Shown: piece after piece, positions 1 through 14,795 of the stretch
Layout of the letters: each line of letters starts with the position of its first letter
Numbering within the stretch: the stretch's first letter is position 1
Assembly: GCF_000504285.1 (NCBI RefSeq)
Contig: NZ_KI632511.1
Location: forward strand, 5,748,154 to 5,812,153
Origin: Actinospica robiniae DSM 44927
Lineage (GTDB): Bacteria; Actinomycetota; Actinomycetes; Streptomycetales; Catenulisporaceae
Direction: 5' to 3'
Length of the DNA: 64,000 bases
Program-made: the position numbers and the translations under genes
The notes under the pieces: generated by a model
What the model saw: only the letters and a program-made list of their open reading frames with translations
What the model was told of the DNA's origin: nothing
Database searches by the model: none

Positions 1-1
1 C

Positions 2-268
2 GACCTGTGCCTCGACCAGGGCATCCTGCCCTCCGTCGGCAAGACCGGGATCTGCTTCGACAACGCCGCCGCCGAATCGTTCAACGCTCTGTATAAAAAA
101 GAACTGATACATCTGTCGGTCTGGGTCGACTGCAAGGCGGTACGCGCCGCCAGCTTCGAGTACATCGAGACCTACTACAACCGCACTCGGATCCAGCGTC
201 AGCTCGGATACCTGAGCCCAGCTCAGTACGAGTCAATATTTGACAATAAGCTTTCATTAGCTGCATAA
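2..268 (+). CDS. IS3-family transposase (OrfB), C-terminal part
   Basis: The frame is open from the left edge to a TAA stop and gives about 88 residues. It carries the end of the IS3-type integrase core, with CFDNAAAESF and a downstream KKEL containing the last catalytic acidic residue. The usual tail follows (YIETYYNRTR, then LGYLSPAQY). The start lies outside the window, so whether the whole element is intact cannot be judged. The stretch just after the stop is probably the right end of the insertion sequence, because a different gene fragment starts in the same reading frame about 10 bases later. Family assignment is firm; intactness is unknown. Confidence 0.85.
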   Translation, partial: DLCLDQGILPSVGKTGICFDNAAAESFNALYKKELIHLSVWVDCKAVRAASFEYIETYYNRTRIQRQLGYLSPAQYESIFDNKLSLAA

Positions 269-277
269 TATTGCCTG

Positions 278-577
278 TCTACGAAACTGCGCGGCGTCCA
301 ACCCGAGTTCTCCGTCATCGATTGGTCCAAGAGCGCGTTCGAGATCCACAACCAAGTCAGAACCCACCGCTACATGCGCTCACGCACGGATCCTCTGGCC
401 TCCGTGGGCAAAGATCGCCTGCGCGTTATCCGCACGAGCCTGGAACCGGCCGAAGGCCTCGAGATCGTCTGCGGTGACGGCCGACCCCTTTGGATCACCG
501 AGTTCGAGCTCGCGCAGCCGGCGATGCATCCAACTTCGGAGCACCTGACTACAGTCGTTGCGCGTTGCGCCGGATAG
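278..577 (+). pseudogene. methionyl-tRNA formyltransferase-like C-terminal fragment
   Basis: Read in the same frame as the transposase, the bases after its stop encode about 99 residues that resemble the C-terminal (substrate-binding) half of Fmt-type formyltransferases: IDWSKSAFEIHNQVRT, then GKDRLRVIRTSL, then CGDGRPLWITEFE. There is no start codon with a ribosome site, and the catalytic formyl-transfer half (the HxSLLP-type motif) is missing. This is best read as the tail of a formyltransferase-family gene cut by the neighbouring IS3 element. A paralogue rather than housekeeping fmt is possible. It is unlikely to be functional. Confidence 0.6.
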
Positions 578-674
578 CTCGGGGCGGACTGACGAGGCCG
601 AGTGGTCGGTTGTCAGGCGCCACGGAAGATGACGCTATTGCCGACGCTCGCGGTGACGATGCTTGGTATGTGGG

Positions 675-707
675 AAAGCCCTGACGGGCGGGTCCGTCAG
701 AGCTTTT
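675..707. terminator. bidirectional terminator-like hairpin
   Basis: CTGACGG (681-687) pairs with CCGTCAG (694-700) around a 6-base loop. It is extended by AAAGC/GCTTT past a single mismatch. A T run follows on the plus strand. On the minus strand it lies 6 bases past the stop of the decayed gene at 713. Confidence 0.55.
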
Positions 708-712
708 CGCGG

Positions 713-1057
713 TCACGGTGTCGTCGAGATCGTCAGTCTGTCGTCATCTTGCTGAACGCGGCGCGGACCGACGATGGCCTTGTTCTCGGCGAAGGGGGAG
801 GTGAACGCGGTAATGGCGAGTTTGTTGACGGCGCGGGGGTGGCCAGCCCCGCCACCGGGGGCCGCCTCACGCTTGCGCGGTGCTGGTCGGCCGCCCGCAT
901 CTGCTCTGCCTTCGATAGCGAGGCGTAGACCTCGCCCGTGGGCAGCTCCAGCCCGCGTCGTACCGCAGCGTTGCGATGAACGTGTCCTCCGGGCGGCTGG
1001 CGGAAAACCTCTCGCCAGCCTTCAGCGTGCCAGCGTCGATCCGCCCGCTAACACTTC
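713..1057 (-). pseudogene. decayed gene of unknown family (two apparent frameshifts)
   Basis: No single frame is open. Read on the minus strand, three consecutive segments in different frames look protein-like: AGTLKAGERFSASRPEDTF, then LELPTGEVYASLSKAEQM, then RAVNKLAITAFTSPFAEN ending at TGA 713-715. A terminator-like hairpin follows directly. This is what a C-terminal gene remnant with two small indels would look like. I do not recognise the family. It could be chance, since GC-rich DNA gives many open frames, but the balanced composition of the joined segments and the terminator favour a real decayed gene. Confidence 0.35.
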
Positions 1058-1380
1058 AGTTCACCTGCGTTCCGGCGCGAAGCGGAACCCACCTCGACGG
1101 GAAGGATTGGAACTTGGTCGGGACTTGCCGAGCGCCTATCCTGCGGGCGCCCATCGCGGAGGATTACCGCCGGGTCGCCAAGCTAGTCTCCGGCTTGGTG
1201 AATCTCGTGTGCGAAGGCGCTGCGCAGGCGGGCATGGGAGCGGCACGATGGGAGAAGTCGTCGTGTGAGCGATCGACGGGCTTCGGCGTGTAAGCGGCGA
1301 AGACGACGCAAGGTGTAGAACAGAGAACTGTCTGCGCCGACTCCCGGGTCCCGGCGCGTCTGGCCGTTGGAAGGACGAGT
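1058..1380. other. intergenic region before the defence operon
   Basis: I see no convincing gene here; open frames on both strands are arginine/proline-rich shadows. The only clear signal is the ribosome site GGAAGGA (1369-1375), five bases before the GTG at 1381. The promoter of the defence operon must lie here or further left, but no clean -35/-10 pair is visible. Confidence 0.5.
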
Positions 1381-7698
<6,318 letters not shown>

Positions 7699-7768
7699 GC
7701 CAGCGCGCGCCGTCACCGCCCGCATCGACCCGCACTGTCCGGGAATCAGCCCAGGAAGAGGACCGTCC

Positions 7769-10726
7769 ATGACGACGCCGACTACTGCTTACGCCGTCGG
7801 CTCACTGGTGACCGCGCGCGGGCGCGACTGGGTGGTGCTGCCGGACTCGGCGGTCGCCGGGGCCGAGGACGACCTGCTGGTGCTGCGGCCCCTCGGCGGC
7901 TCGGACGACGACGTCGCGGCCGTGTTCCCCGCGGTCGAGGACGTCACCGGCGCCCGGTTCGCCCCGCCGGACCCGGCCGACCTGGGAGATGCCGCCGCGG
8001 CGGGCCTGCTGCGCTCCGCACTGCGCATCGGCTTCCGCAACGGCGCCGGTCCTCTGCGCTCGCTGGCCGGGATCGCCGTCGAGCCGCGGCCCTACCAGCT
8101 CGTTCCGCTGCTGATGGCGCTGCGCCAAGACACCGTCAGGCTGCTGATCAGCGATGACGTCGGTATCGGCAAGACGGTCGAGGCCGCGCTGATCGCCGCG
8201 GAACTCCTCGCCCAGGGCGACGCCCGCGGCCTGGCCGTGCTGTGCTCCCCGGCGCTGGCCGAGCAGTGGCAGGCGGAACTGCGCTCGAAGTTCGGCATCG
8301 ACGCCGAACTGATCCTCGCCTCCACCGTCCCGCGCCTCGAGCGCGGCCTGGACTACGGCCAATCCCTGTTCGACAAGTACCGCCATGTGATCGTCTCGAC
8401 CGACTTCATCAAATCGCCGAGGCACCGCGACGACTTCGTCCAGCACTGCCCGGATCTCGTGATCGTCGACGAGGCGCACACCTGCGTCACCGCCGACGCG
8501 GCCACGGCGGCAGCGGCAGGCGGTAGGCGCCGCGCGCACAATCAGCTGCGCCACGAGCTGCTCCAACGCATCGCCGCCGATGCGGACCGGCACCTGCTGT
8601 TGGTGACCGCCACACCGCACTCGGGCAAGGACGAGTCCTTCCGCGCCTTGATAGGGCTGCTCGACCCGCGCCTGGAGAATGCGGATCTGAGCTCGGATGC
8701 GGGACGGCGCCACCTCGCACGCCACTTCGTCCAGCGCCGCCGGGCCGATATCCGCAGGTACCTCGGCGAGGACACGGAATTCCCCTCCGACCGGCTGTTC
8801 AAAGACGAGACCTACCGGCTCACCCCCGCGTACAAGGCGCTGCTGGAGGACGCCATCGCCTACGCCGGCGAGCGGGTGAGCGACGCGGCCGGACGCAACC
8901 GGCGCGAGGCGCGCATCGCCTGGTGGTCCGCGATCGCGCTGCTGCGCTCGCTCGTCTCCTCCCCGCGCGCCGCCGCCCAAACCCTCACCACGAGGTCCAC
9001 CTCCGCGCTCGCCCGGAGCGAGCAGGAGGCCGACGAGCTCGGCCGCCCGATCATCGCGGACCTCGCCGAGGACGACAACCTCGAAGGCCTCGACGCCGCA
9101 CCCGGCGCCGAGACGGAGCTGGGCGGCGCGTCCGCACGTCTCAAGGAACTGGCCGAACGAGCCGCGGCACTCGAGGGCCCCGAGCACGACCTGAAACTCG
9201 CCCTGCTGATCAAGCAGCTCAAGTCCCTGCTGGCCGACGGCTACCACCCGATCGTGTTCTGCCGCTACATCCCCACGGCCGAGTACGTCGCGGAGCAACT
9301 CGACGGCAAGCTCGGGCGCAAAACCGTCGTGCGGGCCGTCACCGGCACGCTCTCTCCGCAGCAGCGCCTGACCCGGATCGAAGAGCTGGCGGCCGAAGCC
9401 ACCGAGGACCCGGCCGCGCGCAGAGTGCTGATCGCCACGGACTGCCTGTCCGAGGGCGTCAACCTCCAACACCACTTCGACGCCGTCCTCCACTACGACC
9501 TCGCCTGGAACCCGACCCGCCACGAACAGCGCGAAGGCCGGGTGGACCGGTTCGGCCAGAAGCGCGACGAGGTGCGCGTCGTCACGCTCTACGGCAGCGA
9601 CAACGGCATCGACGGCAAGGTCCTCGACGTGCTGATCAAGAAGCACCGGGAGATCCGCAAAGCCACCGGCATCTGCGTTCCCGTGCCGGACGAGACCTCC
9701 GCCGGCGTCACCGACGCACTGATCGAGTGGCTGCTGATGCGCGGATCAGCCGACGGCGCGGACCGCGGCGAGCAGCTGTCCCTGTTCGAGTCGAACCTGT
9801 CCTCCACATCCCAGCAGCTCGATGTGGATTGGAACTCGCTCGCCGAGGTCGAGCGCGCTTCACGATCACGCTACGCACAAGGCGCCGTCCATCCCGACGA
9901 GGTCGCGGCCGAGGTGGCAGCCGTACGCGCGGCCCTGGGCCAGGTAGGCGAGGTCCGTGGCTTCGTCCGCACCGCACTGCGCGCACTGGGCGCCCAACTC
10001 GTCGGCGGCACGCCCACGGAGGGAGACTTCACCGCCGCGACGCACGGCCTGCCGGTCGGCCTGCGCGAATCGGTGACCGCCGCCGTCGGAAGCCCGGAGC
10101 TCGGCTCCGCAGGAAAGCTGTGGTTCCGGCACAACCCCGCCGTCCCGCGCGGCGAGGCAGCGCTCGTGCGCACCGACCCCGCGGTCGGCGCGATCGCGCA
10201 ATTCGTCCTGAACGCCGCGCTCGACGACCAGCTACCCGCGCAGCACCGGCCGGCCCGACGCTGCGGCGTCATCCGCACGAACGCGGTCAGCAAGCGCACG
10301 ACACTGCTGCTGGTGCGCTACCGCTTCCACCTCACCCTGCCCTCACGGACCGGAGAGCGGCAGCTGGTCGCCGAGGACGCTCGCCTGCTGGCCTTCGAAG
10401 GCGCACCCGCCCAAGCGGCATGGCTCGACGAAGACACGGCCCTCGCACTGACCGCCGCGCAGGCCACCGAGAACACGGCTCCGGAACTCGCACAAGCCAC
10501 CGCGGAACGCATCCTCGGCGCGCTGGACGCGGTCACGGAGTACCTAGACGCCCATGGCGCGCAGCGCGCCACCGAACTCAGCGAGGCCCACCGCCGGGTC
10601 CGCGGAGCGAGCGAGCAGCGGCTCAGAGGATTGCGGGTCGAGGTGCAGAAACCCGCCGACGTGCTCGGCGTATACGTGTACCTGCCGGTCGCCGCGGCGG
10701 CGATGAACAGCGACGGGAGGGCCTGA
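7769..10726 (+). CDS. drmD: SNF2-family helicase, DrmD-like
   Basis: This 985-aa ATP-dependent DNA translocase starts 70 bases after the kinase-helicase gene, with AGGAAGAGG upstream. The N-terminal lobe has the Walker A variant DDVGIGKT (near residue 133), VDEAHT (near 233) and VTATPHSGK. The C-terminal lobe has IATDCLSEGVNLQ, then HEQREGRVDRFGQ. The ~330-residue tail has no motif I recognise. Size, architecture and position directly before a large adenine methylase match DrmD of class 1 DISARM, which together with its partners blocks incoming phage DNA. RapA-like helicases share the motifs, so the DISARM assignment rests mainly on context. Confidence 0.8.
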   Translation: MTTPTTAYAVGSLVTARGRDWVVLPDSAVAGAEDDLLVLRPLGGSDDDVAAVFPAVEDVTGARFAPPDPADLGDAAAAGLLRSALRIGFRNGAGPLRSLAGIAVEPRPYQLVPLLMALRQDTVRLLISDDVGIGKTVEAALIAAELLAQGDARGLAVLCSPALAEQWQAELRSKFGIDAELILASTVPRLERGLDYGQSLFDKYRHVIVSTDFIKSPRHRDDFVQHCPDLVIVDEAHTCVTADAATAAAAGGRRRAHNQLRHELLQRIAADADRHLLLVTATPHSGKDESFRALIGLLDPRLENADLSSDAGRRHLARHFVQRRRADIRRYLGEDTEFPSDRLFKDETYRLTPAYKALLEDAIAYAGERVSDAAGRNRREARIAWWSAIALLRSLVSSPRAAAQTLTTRSTSALARSEQEADELGRPIIADLAEDDNLEGLDAAPGAETELGGASARLKELAERAAALEGPEHDLKLALLIKQLKSLLADGYHPIVFCRYIPTAEYVAEQLDGKLGRKTVVRAVTGTLSPQQRLTRIEELAAEATEDPAARRVLIATDCLSEGVNLQHHFDAVLHYDLAWNPTRHEQREGRVDRFGQKRDEVRVVTLYGSDNGIDGKVLDVLIKKHREIRKATGICVPVPDETSAGVTDALIEWLLMRGSADGADRGEQLSLFESNLSSTSQQLDVDWNSLAEVERASRSRYAQGAVHPDEVAAEVAAVRAALGQVGEVRGFVRTALRALGAQLVGGTPTEGDFTAATHGLPVGLRESVTAAVGSPELGSAGKLWFRHNPAVPRGEAALVRTDPAVGAIAQFVLNAALDDQLPAQHRPARRCGVIRTNAVSKRTTLLLVRYRFHLTLPSRTGERQLVAEDARLLAFEGAPAQAAWLDEDTALALTAAQATENTAPELAQATAERILGALDAVTEYLDAHGAQRATELSEAHRRVRGASEQRLRGLRVEVQKPADVLGVYVYLPVAAAAMNSDGRA

Positions 10727-10727
10727 G

Positions 10728-13700
10728 ATGTCATCGACCGCACGCAACCAGGTCTTCTCCGCCGTCCAGACCGTCGGCTCGCTCCTGCCCGCCGACATGC
10801 TCGTGCGAATCAGCGAAGGCAAGGACGTCACCGGCTCGACCCCGACCGACTACGGGATCGTCGGCGGCGGCTCGGTGCGCGACGAGGCCGAACGCCACTG
10901 GGACTACCTCAAGGGCGCCTGGCGCGTCCTGCGCGAGAAGCTGCCCCAAGCCGCCCCCGCCGATGCCACGCCAGGCACAGTCCCCCCCGACCCGACCGGA
11001 CTGGCCGCCAGTAACTGGCTCGAGCCCCTGTTCGCCGAACTCGGCTTCGGGCGGCTGCAACCGGTGCCCGCGACCGGCATCGCGTGCGACGACGAGACGA
11101 AGACCTTCCCGATCACCCACACCTGGGCACACGTGCCGATCCACCTCGTCCCCTGGGACGCGGACCTGGACCGCAAACCGAACACGCCACGCGCGGCCGG
11201 CACCCCGCCGCAGTCGCTCGTGCAGGAACTGCTCAACCGCGCCGACGCCCACCTGTGGGCCGTGCTCTCCAACGGACGACAGCTCAGACTCCTGCGCGAC
11301 TCGGCCTCACTGGTCGGCGCCTCATACGTGGAATTCGACCTCGAAGCCATCTTCGACGGAGAACTCTTCTCCGAGTTCGTGCTCCTGTACAGGCTGCTGC
11401 ACGTCTCGCGGTTCGAGGTCGAACCCGGCGCCGCGCCGACGACCTGCCGACTGGAGAAATGGCGCACCGACGCCATCGACTCCGGCACCCGCGCACTCGA
11501 GCAGCTACGCGACGGCGTACAGCGCGCGATCACCAGCCTGGGCACAGGGTTCACGCAGCACGCGCGGAACACGCCGCTGCGCGAGGACATCGACCCGGAC
11601 CAGCTGAAGAAGGCGCTGCTCAGGCTCGTCTACCGGATGCTGTTCCTGTTCGTGGCCGAGGACCGCGACGTGCTCATCCCGGCGGACGCGGACGCGAAGG
11701 CGCGCGAACGCTACGAACGCTACTTCTCCACATCACGCTTGCGCGAGACAGCACGCCGCAGCGTGGGAACGAGCCACGGCGACCGCTGGGAGACACTCCG
11801 ACAGGTCCTCGACCACCTGCGCGACGAGCAGGGATTCCCGCCGCTCGGCCTGCCCGGACTCGGCGGCATCTTCGAGCACAACGACGCCGACGCGGTCCTC
11901 GACGGCGCCACACTGTCGAACGAGGCGCTGCTCGGCGCGGTACGGGCGCTGTCGGTCGTGTACGACCCGAAGGCCAAGCGCAACCGCGTCATCGACTACC
12001 GGCACCTCGGAGCGGAAGAGCTCGGCTCGATCTACGAGTCCCTGCTGGAACTCGTGCCCAAGTACGACCCGGCCGACCGCAGCTTCCAACTGATCGAACT
12101 GGCCGGCAACGAGCGCAAGACCACCGGCTCGTACTACACACCGACCTCGCTCATCGACTGCCTGCTCGACTCCGCACTCGATCCCGTACTGGACAGGCTG
12201 AACGGCCAGGTCGGCATCGGCGCGTACAAGTCGGGGATGACACCCGAGCAGACGCTGGAGACGATGCTGCTCAACATCAAGGTCTGTGACCCCGCGTGCG
12301 GGTCGGGGCACTTCCTCGTCGCGGCGGCCAGAAGGATCGCGAAACGGCTCGCCGCCGTGCGCGAAGGCAACCCCGAGCCCACGCTGGACGCGGTACGCAC
12401 GGCGATGCGGGACGTGGTGGCCAAGTGCGTCTACGGAGTCGACCTCAACCCCATGGCGGTCGAGCTCGCGAAAGTCTCGCTGTGGCTCGAGGCGCTGGAA
12501 CCGGGCAAACCCCTCGGCTTCCTCGACGCGCACGTCAAGCAGGGCAACGCGCTGCTCGGAACGACACCGAAGCTGCTCGCGGACGGCATCCCCGACGACG
12601 CGTTCAAGCCGATCGAGGGCGACGACAAGAAGTGGGCGGCAGCGCTGCGCAAGCAGAACGAGAAGGAGCGCGGCGGACAGGACTCCCTGTTCGACCTCGC
12701 ACCGGGGATAAAGGTCGGCAACCTCGAGTTCGCGCGCAACGTCGAGAAGATCACCGGCACGAAGGCGGACGCACTCGCCGACGTGCACCGGCAGGAAGCC
12801 GCGTTCCACGCATGGGAGCAGTCCGAGGACTACCGCAAGCGCAGGCACGTCGCGGACGCGTGGTGCGCGGCGTTCGTGTGGGTGAAGACGAAGGACGCGC
12901 CGCAGGCCGTGACCGAAGCGGCCCTCAAGGCCCTCGACACTCCGACCGGCGCGGGCATCGCGCTCGAGACGCACGAGGAGATCGCGCGGATCGCGAAGGA
13001 ATACGAGTTCTTCCACTGGCACCTGGAGTTCCCCGAGGTCTTCCGCGTTCCGGAGGGCGAAGGCGGCTCCGCCGACATCGACGAGCGGACCGGCTGGTCC
13101 GGCGGCTTCAGCTGCGTGCTCGGAAACCCGCCGTGGGAGCGGATCAAGCTGCAGGAGCAGGAGTTCTTCGCCCAACGAGACGAGGAGATCGCCAAGGCGC
13201 CGAATGCTGCCGCGCGCAAGAAGCTGATCGCCAAACTGCCTCAAGACCATCCCGAGCTCGCCGACGAGTTCGCCGCCGCCAAACGCCGATCCGAAGGCGA
13301 AAGCCACTTCCTGCGCGTCAGCCAGCGCTACCCGCTCACTGGCCGCGGCGACATCAACACGTACGCGGTCTTCGCTGAGACTGCACGATCCCTGGTATCG
13401 GCGCGCGGCCGCCTCGGCATCATCATCCCGACGGGCATCGCAACCGACGCGACAACCGCGCCGTTCTTCAGAAGCATCGTTGAAGCAGCCACGCTAGACT
13501 CCTTGCTTGACTTTGTGACAAATCCGCGAATGTGGACCGATATCGGAAACCGCCGCTATCGCTTCTCGCTCGTCGTTGTCACTGGCGATGCAGAACACGT
13601 CGAGCAGGCGGAGTTCTGGACCCTGGCGAAACATCCGGACGAGCTCCCACCCCGTGGCGAGCGGATTCAGATTTCGCTGAGAGACCTCTTGCTCGTCAAC

Positions 13701-14795
13701 CCAAATACCGGCACCACGGCGCTGTTCCAGACCCGGCGCGACGCGGACATCACACTCGGCATCTACCGCCGAGTCCCCGTCCTCATCAATGAGGCCGAGA
13801 AGAACGGCAACCCGTGGGGCATCTCGTTCATGACTATGTTCCACATGTCGAACGACTCCGGACTGTTCCGAACCCAAGAGCAGCTGGAGCGCGATGGCTG
13901 GAACCTGAGTGGCAACCGCTTCTTCCGCGCCGGAGCGCAGATGCTTCCGCTCTATGAAGCCAAGCTAATCCACCATTTCGACCATCGGCTCAGCTCGTAC
14001 GATAAGCGAGCTCCGGGCAGCCAAGATACAGAACTTCCTCGCCTCGATTTGGACGAGAAGAACGATCCGTCTCGGGTGCCAATCCCGCGCTACTGGGTCG
14101 CCGAGGCGGAGGTCACGAAACAGCTCGCGGATAAGCACTGGGACCGCGGCTGGCTCCTCGGCTGGCGCGACATTTGCCGCGCCACTGACGAGCGCACGAT
14201 GGTCAACTCCGTGCTGCCAATCGCCGCCATCGGGCACCCGTTCCCGCTTATGCTAATGAGGGACTACAGCAAAATCGGGTCATTGAACGCGCTCTTAGCA
14301 TCCTTCGTGCTCGACTACGTGTCCAGGCAGAAGATCAGTGGAGTACACCTGACGTACGGCTATGTGACGCAGCTTCCGGTGCTGATTCCCGAAGCGCTCG
14401 ACCCGCACGCCGCCTTCATCACCCCCCGCGTCATCGAGCTCACCTACACCGCCTGCGACATGGAGCCCTTCGCCCGCGACCTCGGCGACTCCGGTGCTCC
14501 CTTCCACTGGGACGAGGACCGCCGCTTCCTGCTCCGGGCCGAGCTCGACGCGCTCTTCTTCCACCTCTACGGCATCGACCGCGATGACGTCGACTACATC
14601 ATGGAGACGTTCCCGATCGTCAAGCGCAAGGACATCGCCGCGCACGGCACCTACCGCACCAAGGACCAGATCCTCGCGATCTACGACGCGATGGCCGCCG
14701 CCAACGGCTCCGGCTCCACCTATCGCACTCTCCTCGATCCCGCCCCCGGCTTCGGCCCTCGGCATCCGGCCCGCGACTCGGGAGCACAGTCATGA
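10728..14795 (+). CDS. N6-adenine DNA methyltransferase, DrmMI/PglX-like
   Basis: This 1,355-aa protein starts one base after the helicase stop, so the two are probably translated together. The N-terminal ~450 residues are a helical and possibly nuclease-like or specificity region. Then come TGSYYTPTSLID, motif I DPACGSG (near residue 521), GVDLNPMAVELAK and motif IV NPPW (near 802). The remainder (~500 residues) is a probable target-recognition region. This is the Eco57I/PglX class, which methylates adenine N6 using S-adenosylmethionine. In class 1 DISARM such an enzyme (DrmMI) marks host DNA as self. PglX of BREX is the alternative family, but no PglZ or other BREX core gene is present. The stop overlaps the next start as ATGA. 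Confidence 0.85.
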   Translation: MSSTARNQVFSAVQTVGSLLPADMLVRISEGKDVTGSTPTDYGIVGGGSVRDEAERHWDYLKGAWRVLREKLPQAAPADATPGTVPPDPTGLAASNWLEPLFAELGFGRLQPVPATGIACDDETKTFPITHTWAHVPIHLVPWDADLDRKPNTPRAAGTPPQSLVQELLNRADAHLWAVLSNGRQLRLLRDSASLVGASYVEFDLEAIFDGELFSEFVLLYRLLHVSRFEVEPGAAPTTCRLEKWRTDAIDSGTRALEQLRDGVQRAITSLGTGFTQHARNTPLREDIDPDQLKKALLRLVYRMLFLFVAEDRDVLIPADADAKARERYERYFSTSRLRETARRSVGTSHGDRWETLRQVLDHLRDEQGFPPLGLPGLGGIFEHNDADAVLDGATLSNEALLGAVRALSVVYDPKAKRNRVIDYRHLGAEELGSIYESLLELVPKYDPADRSFQLIELAGNERKTTGSYYTPTSLIDCLLDSALDPVLDRLNGQVGIGAYKSGMTPEQTLETMLLNIKVCDPACGSGHFLVAAARRIAKRLAAVREGNPEPTLDAVRTAMRDVVAKCVYGVDLNPMAVELAKVSLWLEALEPGKPLGFLDAHVKQGNALLGTTPKLLADGIPDDAFKPIEGDDKKWAAALRKQNEKERGGQDSLFDLAPGIKVGNLEFARNVEKITGTKADALADVHRQEAAFHAWEQSEDYRKRRHVADAWCAAFVWVKTKDAPQAVTEAALKALDTPTGAGIALETHEEIARIAKEYEFFHWHLEFPEVFRVPEGEGGSADIDERTGWSGGFSCVLGNPPWERIKLQEQEFFAQRDEEIAKAPNAAARKKLIAKLPQDHPELADEFAAAKRRSEGESHFLRVSQRYPLTGRGDINTYAVFAETARSLVSARGRLGIIIPTGIATDATTAPFFRSIVEAATLDSLLDFVTNPRMWTDIGNRRYRFSLVVVTGDAEHVEQAEFWTLAKHPDELPPRGERIQISLRDLLLVNPNTGTTALFQTRRDADITLGIYRRVPVLINEAEKNGNPWGISFMTMFHMSNDSGLFRTQEQLERDGWNLSGNRFFRAGAQMLPLYEAKLIHHFDHRLSSYDKRAPGSQDTELPRLDLDEKNDPSRVPIPRYWVAEAEVTKQLADKHWDRGWLLGWRDICRATDERTMVNSVLPIAAIGHPFPLMLMRDYSKIGSLNALLASFVLDYVSRQKISGVHLTYGYVTQLPVLIPEALDPHAAFITPRVIELTYTACDMEPFARDLGDSGAPFHWDEDRRFLLRAELDALFFHLYGIDRDDVDYIMETFPIVKRKDIAAHGTYRTKDQILAIYDAMAAANGSGSTYRTLLDPAPGFGPRHPARDSGAQS

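Noticed and set aside
8923-11607. 894-aa plus-strand frame across the SNF2 and methylase genes
   Set aside because: Arg/Pro-rich composition, crosses the helicase-methylase junction and carries no motif; a frame shadow.
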